Origin: Coriobacteriales bacterium
Lineage (GTDB): Bacteria > Actinomycetota > Coriobacteriia > Coriobacteriales > UBA8131
DNA: 20,610 nt
Reading direction: 5' to 3'
NCBI GenBank assembly: GCA_031286975.1
Contig: JAITTM010000012.1
Location: 1-20,610, forward strand
Part shown: positions 14,125-20,610 of the stretch, piece by piece
Layout: every line of letters begins with the position of its first letter
How positions within the stretch are numbered: position 1 is the first letter of the stretch
The notes under the pieces: generated by a model
What the model saw: only the letters and a program-made list of their open reading frames with translations
The model's database searches: none
Told to the model about the DNA's origin: nothing
Program-made: the position numbers and the translations under genes

Positions 14125-15117
14125 TTACTGCGCCAGAACCAGGGATACCAGCGCTTTTTGCGCATGGAGTCTGTTCTCGGCTTCATCATAGATTGCGGAG
14201 AAAGGCGCGTCCATGACCTCGTCGGTCACCTCTTCGCCGCGATGCGCCGGCAGGCAGTGCATGAAGATCGCCCCCGCGGCAGCCTGTGCCATCGCAGCGG
14301 CATCGATCTGGTAGCCCGCAAAGGCCGCGAGGCGCTCATCGTGCTCGGCCTCGCTGCCCATCGAGGTCCAGGTATCGGTGATCACCACGTCTGCGTTGGC
14401 CAAAGCCGCGGCAAAGTCATGGTCGACCTCAAGCAGCGCGCCGGTTTGGGCAGCTGCCGCGCGGCATTCAGCCACGATTGTCTCATCAGGCTCAAAACCC
14501 GGCGGCGTGGCGATATGGATGTGCATGCCGGTAAGCGCGCCACCCTCCAGATAGGTGTGGGCCATGTTGTTGCCGTCGCCCACATAGGCGAGTTTGAGCG
14601 TACTCAGATCGCCCTTATGCTCAGCAATGGTGAGAAGATCGGCGAGGCCCTGGCAGGGGTGAAAGCTGTCGGTAAGCGCGTTAATCACCGGGATCCGCGC
14701 CCAATGCGCCACCTCCTCAAGCTTGCTCTGGGCGAAGGTGCGGATGATGATGGTGTCCACAAAACGCTCAAGCACCTGCGTGGTGTCCTTGACGGTCTCG
14801 CCGCGGCTGAACGCCGAGTTACTGTCGCTCATCACCACCGCGTGGGCGCCCAGGCGTGATGCCGCCACCTCAAAGGACACACGCGTGCGCATGGAGGGCT
14901 TCTCCAGGATGATTCCCACCGCCTTGCCCGCATAGGGAGCTGTAACAACGCCCTGTGCCCAGGCGGCTTTTTGTGCCACGGCGGTGCTGAGCACCAGGTG
15001 CAACTCCTGCGGACTCAGGTCAAGCAGGCGCAGAAGGTCGCGCCCTGCCAGCGGGTTGCCCGCAAGCGCGGCTGCCGAGTCGAGCTTGCTCCAATCGGGT
15101 AGTACCGTATCGCTCAT
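14125..15117 (-). CDS. argF: Ornithine carbamoyltransferase
   Basis: The enzyme makes citrulline from ornithine and carbamoyl phosphate, as a cytosolic trimer. Family motifs are SMRTR (75-79, carbamoyl phosphate), HPCQ (153-156), DTWTSMG (248-254, ornithine loop; the usual form is DVWTSMG) and FMHCLPAHRGEEV (285-297). The 330 residues fit. The frame runs upstream to 15255, but the ATG at 15117 has an AAAGGAG ribosome binding site and gives a normal N-terminus. The operon context makes it the biosynthetic enzyme rather than the one of the arginine deiminase pathway. A 6-bp hairpin (15137-15152, AAGGCG/CGCCTT) lies in the 71-base leader after argD. Confidence 0.97.
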   Translation of the reverse strand: MSDTVLPDWSKLDSAAALAGNPLAGRDLLRLLDLSPQELHLVLSTAVAQKAAWAQGVVTAPYAGKAVGIILEKPSMRTRVSFEVAASRLGAHAVVMSDSNSAFSRGETVKDTTQVLERFVDTIIIRTFAQSKLEEVAHWARIPVINALTDSFHPCQGLADLLTIAEHKGDLSTLKLAYVGDGNNMAHTYLEGGALTGMHIHIATPPGFEPDETIVAECRAAAAQTGALLEVDHDFAAALANADVVITDTWTSMGSEAEHDERLAAFAGYQIDAAAMAQAAAGAIFMHCLPAHRGEEVTDEVMDAPFSAIYDEAENRLHAQKALVSLVLAQ

Positions 15118-15188
15118 TCTTGTCTCCTTTGTAATCAAGGCGCGGTCGCCTTTGGCAAGACTCATACAATCGTCTTTTGCCCCTGCTG

Positions 15189-16412
15189 TCAACTTCTGGC
15201 ATCCAAGAGCGCGCGCAAGCGCTCGATCAGCACATCGATATCTGCCGTGGTGCAAACGAGCGGCGGCAAGAAGCGCAGGATGTCGCTGCCCACAGCGTTG
15301 ATTGCCAGACCGTTTTGCAAAGCCGCGTCCACTACCTCGGCCGCAACGGGCTTGCTCAGCTGCGCGCCCAGCATCAGCCCCTTGCCGCGCACCTCGCTCA
15401 CCAGGGGCAGGGCGGCCAGCTGCTGTTGCAGATACGCCCCCACCTCCGTTACATGGGTTGCAATATCCTGGGCGGCCATGGCATCGATGGTCGCGTTGGC
15501 GGCGGCCACCACCAGGGGGCTCCCCCCAAAGGTCGAGCCGTGATCGCCCGGCTCGAGGATGTCAGCCGCAGGGCCCTGTGCGCACAGCGCACCGATGGGC
15601 ACTCCATTGCCCATGCCCTTGGCGATGGTCACCACATCGGGCATAACACCGTAATGCTGAAAGGCAAAGGGGTAGGTTCCCGTGCGATAAAACCCTGTCT
15701 GCACCTCGTCGATCAGCAACAATATACCACGCTTGGCGGTCTGGGCCCGCACCGCCTGCAGATAGCTCTCGCTACAGGGATACACACCCCCTTCGCCTTG
15801 GATACACTCGAGCAGCACCGCGCAGACCGCGCCTTGCCCCTGCGTGTCGAGTTCTTGCAGCAGCGCTTCGATTCTGTTGAGCTCAACATGCACAAAGCCA
15901 GGGGGCATGGAACCAAAGCTCTCTTGCTTGGACGCCTGCCCGGTCGCAGCCAGCGCCGCCAGCGTGCGCCCATGAAACGAACGCCTGGCGCTCACGATGG
16001 TTGTGGCACCCCCAAGGTGCAGCTTGCCGTATTTGCGTGCCAGCTTGATGGCGCCCTCATTGGCCTCTGCGCCACTGTTGGCAAAGAAGAGCTTCCAGGG
16101 GCTGGCTGCGGCAGGATCTGCCGTGGCACTCAGAAGATCGGATATCTTGCGCGCCAACTCGCCCCTGCCCTCAACGTAGTAATAGTTGCTCACGTGCAAC
16201 AGCTTGGCCGCCTGCTCCTGCAAAGCGCTCGTGACCTGTGGGTGTGCGTGCCCCATGCTCACCGCCCCAAAACCAGAGATGAAGTCGAGGTATTCGTTGC
16301 CCTCGTCGTCAAAGAGCCGGGTGCCTAAGCCCCGCACAAACTCCACCGGCTTGCGCTTGTAGGTCTGTTGGATATAGCTCGCATCCAGTTGTTGTTGCTC
16401 TAATAATGCCAT
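15189..16412 (-). CDS. argD: Acetylornithine aminotransferase (PLP enzyme)
   Basis: The enzyme converts N-acetylglutamate semialdehyde to N-acetylornithine with glutamate as amino donor. It shows class-III aminotransferase features: NSGAEANE (112-119), SFHGRT (145-150), LLIDEVQTGFYRTG (232-245, Asp contacting the PLP ring nitrogen) and Lys265 in TIAKGMGNGVPIGA, which forms the Schiff base. The 407 residues fit. The frame extends to 16487, into argB, but the ATG at 16412 has TAGGAGAGG upstream and lies 10 bases after the argB stop. This gives a tight argB-argD junction. Confidence 0.96.
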   Translation of the reverse strand: MALLEQQQLDASYIQQTYKRKPVEFVRGLGTRLFDDEGNEYLDFISGFGAVSMGHAHPQVTSALQEQAAKLLHVSNYYYVEGRGELARKISDLLSATADPAAASPWKLFFANSGAEANEGAIKLARKYGKLHLGGATTIVSARRSFHGRTLAALAATGQASKQESFGSMPPGFVHVELNRIEALLQELDTQGQGAVCAVLLECIQGEGGVYPCSESYLQAVRAQTAKRGILLLIDEVQTGFYRTGTYPFAFQHYGVMPDVVTIAKGMGNGVPIGALCAQGPAADILEPGDHGSTFGGSPLVVAAANATIDAMAAQDIATHVTEVGAYLQQQLAALPLVSEVRGKGLMLGAQLSKPVAAEVVDAALQNGLAINAVGSDILRFLPPLVCTTADIDVLIERLRALLDARS

Positions 16413-16422
16413 TGCGCCTCTC

Positions 16423-17373
16423 CTATACTCCGTGTAGTTTGCTGGCCAGGTTGTCCAAGGGTTGCTCCACCAAGACATCCTGGGCATCCTGCATGATCAT
16501 GGTGCCCACGCCCTGATCGGTGAATATCTCGAGCAGCAGGGCGTGGGGAATGGTTCCGTTGAGGATGTGTGCGCGTGAGACTCCCGCGGTCAACGCGGTT
16601 ACGCAGGCCTGCACCTTGGGCAGCATGCCCTTGCTCAGGGTGCCGCCCGCCACCAACTCGATGGCTTGGGCGTGCTTGATGCGCGAGATAAGCGAGGTCT
16701 TATCCGCAAAGTCCTTATAGAGGCCGTCCACGTCGGTGAGAAAGATGACTTTGTGTGCGCCAATGGCCGCCGCCAGCTCGCCAGCAACCATGTCGGCGTT
16801 GACGTTGTAGGATTTGCCATCTTGCCCCACGGCCACGCTGGCGATGACGGGGATGTAGTCGCTGGCGATGAGGTCGCGCAGCAGCGTGGTGTCGATCTGC
16901 GTGACCTCGCCCACCAGCCCCAGCTCCGCGCTGAGCTGCCGCGCCTTGATTGTGTGCCCGTCGGCGCCGTTGAGGCCCACGGCGATGTGCCCGTGCTCGT
17001 TCATCTGCGCCACCAGCTCCTGGTTGACCTTGCCGATGAGCACCATCTTGACCAGATCCATCACCTCGGGCGGCGTCACGCGCATGCCGTCTTTGAAGGC
17101 AACGGGAAGCCCGAGCCTCTCGCTCAGATGCGATATCTCGTTGCCGCCTCCGTGCACGATGATGGGCTTGAGCCCGATGAGCTTCAAGAGCACGATGTCG
17201 CTCATCACGTCGGCGCGCAGCTGCTCGTCTATCATGGCGGCTCCGCCGTACTTGATAACCACGGTCTTGCCGGTAGCCACCTTGATCCATGGCAGTGACT
17301 CGATGAGCAGCTGCGCCTTGCCCAAGGCAAGTGCCTGAGCCGCCCGCTCGTTCGCCCTCTGTTCTTCGGTCAT
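16423..17373 (-). CDS. argB: Acetylglutamate kinase, probably arginine-inhibited
   Basis: The enzyme phosphorylates N-acetylglutamate. The amino-acid-kinase fold shows KYGGAAM (41-47), IVHGGGNEI (72-80) and NVNADMVAGELA. The 316 residues include about 40 residues before the KYGG loop. This is the N-terminal helix that links dimers into arginine-sensitive hexamers in other bacteria, whereas arginine-insensitive forms such as that of E. coli lack it. Feedback inhibition here is therefore an inference and fits the ArgJ-based acetyl cycle, where ArgB is the control point. The ATG at 17373 has TAGGAG 6 bases upstream and lies 9 bases after argJ. Confidence 0.97.
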   Translation of the reverse strand: MTEEQRANERAAQALALGKAQLLIESLPWIKVATGKTVVIKYGGAAMIDEQLRADVMSDIVLLKLIGLKPIIVHGGGNEISHLSERLGLPVAFKDGMRVTPPEVMDLVKMVLIGKVNQELVAQMNEHGHIAVGLNGADGHTIKARQLSAELGLVGEVTQIDTTLLRDLIASDYIPVIASVAVGQDGKSYNVNADMVAGELAAAIGAHKVIFLTDVDGLYKDFADKTSLISRIKHAQAIELVAGGTLSKGMLPKVQACVTALTAGVSRAHILNGTIPHALLLEIFTDQGVGTMIMQDAQDVLVEQPLDNLASKLHGV

Positions 17374-17382
17374 ATGAATCTC

Positions 17383-18681
17383 CTAGGTCCTGTAGTCGCC
17401 ATTTATCGAGATGTAGTCGTGCGTAAAATCGCAGGTCCAGATGCGGGAGGCTTCCGTGCCCGCGCCCAGGTCGATATCGATGACGATCTCTGCGTAGCCA
17501 TCAAAGCGCCTGAGCGCCTCGGCCTCGTCAAAGGGCTGGTTGAGCCCCTTGGAGCAGACCGGCAGCCCCATGATGGCAATGTCCACGTCCTGCTGCGCAA
17601 ACCGCGCGCCGCTCTTGCCAAGGGCCATGGCCACGCGCCCCCAGTTGGCATCGTGCCCGGCCACCGCCGTCTTGACCAGGGGCGAGTTAGCCACCGAGCG
17701 CGCCGCCAGATCAGCATCAGCGGCACTTGCGGCCCCTGCCACGTTGACAGTCACCAGCTTGGTGGCACCCTCGCCGTCATAGGCGATCTGCCGTGCCAGA
17801 TCCTCGGTCAACACCTCCAACGCCGTTTGAAATGCAAAGAAAACTGGGCTTTCCACCCCCACAACCGCCCCACCTGCCGCAGCCGTCGCCAGCAAGAAGA
17901 CGCTGTCGTTGGTCGAGGTATCCGAGTCAATGGTCACCTTGTTAAACGAGAGCTGCATGGCCTGCCGCAACGCCTGATCAGCCGCCTCCTGCGCCAGCGG
18001 CGCATCCGTTGCCAGCACCCCCAGCAGGGTAGCCATGTTGGGCTGGATCATGCCGGATCCCTTGGCGATGCCCCCCAAGGTGTAGGTCAGTTCGCTGCCG
18101 TCTGCCTGTGGTGCCACAAAGGTGACCGCGGCTTGCTTGGGCACGGTGTCGGTTGTCATGATGGCCTGCGCGGCGGCGAGCCCTGCGGCATGAGCGCTGC
18201 CGTCGGCGGCACCCAGCGCCAATAAGGCCTGCGGCACGCCGGATGCAAAGTGCTCAAGACCCAGCGTTTGGCCGATAACCCCTGTTGAGGCCACCAGGAT
18301 CTGCTGCGGCTCACAACCCAGCTCTGAGGCAACGAGCCGCGCCGTGGCAAGAGCGGTCTGCAGGCCGGGCTCGCCGGTGGCGGCATTGGCATTGCCCGAG
18401 TTGAGGATCACGGCGCGCATACCCTTGCCCCTGCTCGCCGCAAGATGCTCGCGGCTGACCGTGACCGGTGCCGCGCAAAAGCTGTTCTGCGTGAACACCC
18501 CCGTTGCGATGGCCGGTTGCTCGGCAACGACCAGGGCAAGATCCTTGCGCTCCGGATGCCGCCTGAAGCCAGCCGAGACCCCCGCAACACGCAGCCCCTT
18601 GACCGCTCCCAGCCCCCCTGCAACAAAGGTGACACCCTGTACGGTGCTCCCCACAGGTGCTGCAATAGATGGTTTGCTCAC
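17383..18681 (-). CDS. argJ: Glutamate N-acetyltransferase / amino-acid acetyltransferase ArgJ
   Basis: ArgJ moves the acetyl group from N-acetylornithine to glutamate, making ornithine and renewing N-acetylglutamate, so argE is not needed. The precursor cleaves itself before a Thr that becomes the nucleophile. That site is visible as KGSGMIQPNMATLLG, with Thr218 after Ala217. The 432 residues are of slightly generous but normal length. The frame is open to 18804, but I chose the GTG at 18681. It has AAGGAG 6 bases upstream, overlapping the argC stop. Whether ArgJ also uses acetyl-CoA (the bifunctional form) cannot be read from the sequence. No argA-type gene lies in the window. Confidence 0.96.
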   Translation of the reverse strand: MSKPSIAAPVGSTVQGVTFVAGGLGAVKGLRVAGVSAGFRRHPERKDLALVVAEQPAIATGVFTQNSFCAAPVTVSREHLAASRGKGMRAVILNSGNANAATGEPGLQTALATARLVASELGCEPQQILVASTGVIGQTLGLEHFASGVPQALLALGAADGSAHAAGLAAAQAIMTTDTVPKQAAVTFVAPQADGSELTYTLGGIAKGSGMIQPNMATLLGVLATDAPLAQEAADQALRQAMQLSFNKVTIDSDTSTNDSVFLLATAAAGGAVVGVESPVFFAFQTALEVLTEDLARQIAYDGEGATKLVTVNVAGAASAADADLAARSVANSPLVKTAVAGHDANWGRVAMALGKSGARFAQQDVDIAIMGLPVCSKGLNQPFDEAEALRRFDGYAEIVIDIDLGAGTEASRIWTCDFTHDYISINGDYRT

Positions 18682-18691
18682 ATTGTGCTCC

Positions 18692-19762
18692 TTACACGAC
18701 GGGGGCCAGCGCAGTAAGCCCGGTTTTCTCCGCCAACCCACAGAGTATGTTTGCGCATTGAATCGCCTGCGAGGCGGCGCCCTTGCCCAGGTTGTCGATG
18801 GCACAGGATGCCACCAGCGTCTGCGTGTGGGTGTCTAAGGCGATGCCCAGCTGCGCGTTATTGCTGCCCGCAACGCTTGCCGTGCGCGGCATGATGCCCC
18901 GGGGCAAGAGCTGCACAAAGGGCTCGTTGGCATAGGCGTCTAGATAGACTGCCTCAAGCGCGGCGGCGCTCACGCCCGGCTTGAGCTGCAGGGTTGCCGT
19001 TGCCAAAAGCCCCCGCGTGAGGGGCACCAGATGCGGCGTGAACACGATCTTGACCGGCGCGCCCGCCGCCTGGCTAAGCGTCTGCTCGATCTCGGGCGTG
19101 TGCCGATGCGTGGTGACCCCATAGGCGTTTGGGTTGGCGTTGGCGTTGCAAAAATGCGTGGTTGCCGTGGCACCCTTGCCGGCACCTGATATGCCGGAGA
19201 GCGCGTTGATGACCACAGGCGCATCCGCTGCAAGCCCCGCCGCAAGCGCGGGGAGCACGGCAAGCGCACTCGCCGTGGGATAACAACCGGGGCAGGCAAC
19301 CAGCACCGCCGTGTCAGCACGCCGGGCTGCCAGCTGCTTAAGCCCAGCCCGATTGAGCTCCGGTAGCCCATAGACCGCGGCAGCAAGGATGCCCGTCTGC
19401 GTGTGCGGCACGCCATACCACCGCTCATAGCTGGCAGGGTCTTTGAGCCTGAAGTCCGCGCTCAGATCCAGCACGCTGATGCCCTGAGCCATAAGCCCTG
19501 GCGCCATGGCAAGCGCCGCCGTGTGGGGCACCGCCAAAAACGCCAACTCGACCGCATCTGCGGCAGCCGCCTCGTCATGTGTTGAGAAGACCGCATCCGT
19601 CTGCCCCACAAGCGCCGGATAGACCTCCGCAAGCGCCTTGCCCGCATCGCCGTCAGAGGATGCCGCCACCAGCTCAAAAACAGGGTGATTCAAGACAAAG
19701 CGCACGAGCTCGATTCCCGCGTAGCCCGCGGCTCCGATAACGGCAACCTTGATTCTCTGCAT
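18692..19762 (-). CDS. argC: N-acetyl-gamma-glutamyl-phosphate reductase
   Basis: The enzyme reduces N-acetylglutamyl phosphate to the semialdehyde with NADPH. The dinucleotide-binding start is VAVIGAAGYAG (6-16), and the nucleophile Cys160 lies in VACPGCYPTA. HFCNANANPNAYG and HRHTPEIEQTL further match the family. The 356 residues fit. The ATG at 19762 is the first codon of a standard N-terminus; its GAAGGA lies unusually close, directly before the ATG, so initiation may be weak. It is the first gene of the argCJBDFRGH operon and is preceded by the operon promoter. Confidence 0.97.
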   Translation of the reverse strand: MQRIKVAVIGAAGYAGIELVRFVLNHPVFELVAASSDGDAGKALAEVYPALVGQTDAVFSTHDEAAAADAVELAFLAVPHTAALAMAPGLMAQGISVLDLSADFRLKDPASYERWYGVPHTQTGILAAAVYGLPELNRAGLKQLAARRADTAVLVACPGCYPTASALAVLPALAAGLAADAPVVINALSGISGAGKGATATTHFCNANANPNAYGVTTHRHTPEIEQTLSQAAGAPVKIVFTPHLVPLTRGLLATATLQLKPGVSAAALEAVYLDAYANEPFVQLLPRGIMPRTASVAGSNNAQLGIALDTHTQTLVASCAIDNLGKGAASQAIQCANILCGLAEKTGLTALAPVV

Positions 19763-19798
19763 TCCTTCACGTCCATTCAGCCACAGTGTATTGGGGGT

Positions 19799-19826
19799 AT
19801 GCTATCAGTTGATTAGAGAAAGTCAA
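19799..19826 (-). promoter_or_regulatory. Candidate promoter of the arg operon
   Basis: Reading leftward, a -35 TTGACT (19826-19821), a 16-base spacer and a -10 TAGCAT (19804-19799) are present. The start site would be near 19792, about 30 bases before the argC ATG. The -35 is good and the -10 is moderate. Confidence 0.55.
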
Positions 19827-19846
19827 TGGAGCAGGCAAAAATATGC

Positions 19847-19874
19847 TAATACTCTTCAGTTTTGCGGAGTATTA
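19847..19874. promoter_or_regulatory. Dyad upstream of the arg promoter
   Basis: TAATACTC (19847-19854) and GAGTATTA (19867-19874) are perfect 8-bp inverted repeats around 12 bases, about 20 bases upstream of the -35. The neighbouring GCAAAAATATGC (19835-19846) is a weak dyad. Neither fits the classic ARG-box pattern well. They are candidates for ArgR or another regulator. Confidence 0.4.
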
Positions 19875-19928
19875 ACCGTTATTCCTATATATTTATGCAA
19901 TCCGCTGACCTGCTACCAGCAAACGCGG

Positions 19929-20610
19929 CTATCTTGGGTATATAAACAGCTGGCGTATCTGTCTGGCTATGTCTTCTCCGTAATTTGTACCGGGCACTGC
20001 CCATCTGCCGTTTAGCTGCTCGATATAGGGGGCCACACCTCGGGGCGAAACAAGGTTGAAGCGCGGATCGACACAGGTCGTGGCCAAGGGCTCCGTCGAG
20101 GCATAGGCCTTAAGATGCTGCGCCTGGGCACGCAAGCCGGTTTGAACATCAGGAAAAACAGCCCCGCCAACCGTTGGGCTCGTTGCGCCCAAGCCGCCAA
20201 AATTGCACTGCTCGACCTTGACGGAGCCGCCAAATTGCAGCCAGCCGGTCTCCTTCATGGCCTGCGCGAAGAGTATCTCGGCACGCACCCCCTCGCGATT
20301 CGCCTCCAGGAGCACGAGCGCGCAAAAATCGTTGATGGTGGCAGCACCTTTGCTTGCATAGACCGCGGGATAGGTCTTTTGCACCGCGTTCCAATTGGCG
20401 ACCATCTGGTTGACGGTCGTCTGCGACGCGCCCATGATCGGCGTGCGCAAAAGATTAGCGATCTCGATCTCTCTGGCGCGCGGGATGGAGCCCGCACCGC
20501 CCAGTATCTCCACGCGTGTGATCCCGTTTTTGTAGGTCGTCAGAGGTGTCCTGACCGAGTTGCTCAGGCTCGTAGGGCTGGTAATGAGAAGAAGCCCGTG
20601 TCTGTTGCCC
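19929..20610 (-). CDS. Cell-wall protein with CWB2 repeat and C-terminal glucosaminidase domain (5' end beyond window)
   Basis: The frame is open to the right edge, giving 227 visible codons; the first methionine-type codon inside (GTG at 20513) is unlikely to be the start. The visible N-terminal part (LLLITSPTSLSNSV, then YKNGITRVEILGGAGSI) has the pattern of a cell-wall-binding repeat 2 (CWB2, PF04122), with the GG after hydrophobic residues. The C-terminal part (about the last 150 residues) resembles the mannosyl-glycoprotein endo-beta-N-acetylglucosaminidase/GH73 family: an AEILFAQAMKETGWLQFGG helix with its catalytic-type Glu, CNFGGLGA, and VFPDVQTGLRAQAQHLKAYAS. This suggests a secreted, wall-anchored peptidoglycan hydrolase. 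The signal peptide and any further CWB2 repeats would lie outside. The gene is co-directional with argC, 166 bases upstream of it. Confidence 0.82.
   Translation of the reverse strand, partial: GNRHGLLLITSPTSLSNSVRTPLTTYKNGITRVEILGGAGSIPRAREIEIANLLRTPIMGASQTTVNQMVANWNAVQKTYPAVYASKGAATINDFCALVLLEANREGVRAEILFAQAMKETGWLQFGGSVKVEQCNFGGLGATSPTVGGAVFPDVQTGLRAQAQHLKAYASTEPLATTCVDPRFNLVSPRGVAPYIEQLNGRWAVPGTNYGEDIARQIRQLFIYPR

Noticed and set aside
15177..16328. 383-residue ORF on the + strand opposite argD
   Set aside because: It is antisense to argD, low-complexity in composition and shows no family motifs.
19835..19846. Classic ARG box
   Set aside because: GCAAAAATATGC lacks the flanking bases of the known ARG-box patterns, so it was kept only as a weak dyad.

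Overview
The window looks like a chromosomal segment of an actinobacterium, most likely a member of the Coriobacteriia. This is an inference from gene content. The supporting traits are moderately G+C-rich codon use by eye, a DUF4013 membrane protein, MscL with a C-terminal zinc ribbon, a MalT-like LuxR regulator, an Hpt-like protein, a CWB2/glucosaminidase surface protein and a compact argCJBDFRGH operon. No tRNA, rRNA, CRISPR array, phage or transposase gene was seen.

Region 1 (1-3200) concerns DNA damage and nucleotide supply. A leftward set reads small membrane ORF - nrdR - dut, followed by a 61-bp near-perfect palindrome, a doubtful short ORF and a cut-off DUF4013 gene. Divergent from it lies lexA, then mscL. 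The interval between the two directions holds three LexA (SOS) boxes and two back-to-back promoters. One promoter drives lexA. The other drives a 47-residue single-pass membrane ORF with a strong ribosome binding site. A separate NrdR box sits inside a candidate nrdR promoter. The SOS-controlled small membrane protein is the best candidate here for something undescribed.

Region 2 (3223-8185) holds hflX and a divergent DMT-type transporter with a short dyad between them. A leftward pair follows: an Hpt-like protein whose phospho-accepting His position is Arg, then a MalT-like LuxR regulator that lacks the N-terminal NTPase half.

Region 3 (8338-10750) is a metal-resistance operon: a consensus promoter preceded by a C10 tract, a 12+12 operator over the start site, an SmtB/CadC-type ArsR repressor, and a Zn/Cd/Pb P-type ATPase whose N-terminal metal domain is reduced to a short Cys cluster.

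Region 4 (10751-19826) is a complete leftward arginine operon, argC-argJ-argB-argD-argF-argR-argG-argH. It contains all steps from N-acetylglutamate to arginine, with ArgJ closing the acetyl cycle, plus its own repressor. Two repeat tracts interrupt it: a 40-bp tandem duplication after argR, and a 9-10-bp minisatellite that supplies the last codons of argG. argH ends exactly where the P-type ATPase ends, on the opposite strand. The right edge carries the 3' part of a CWB2-glucosaminidase cell-wall protein.
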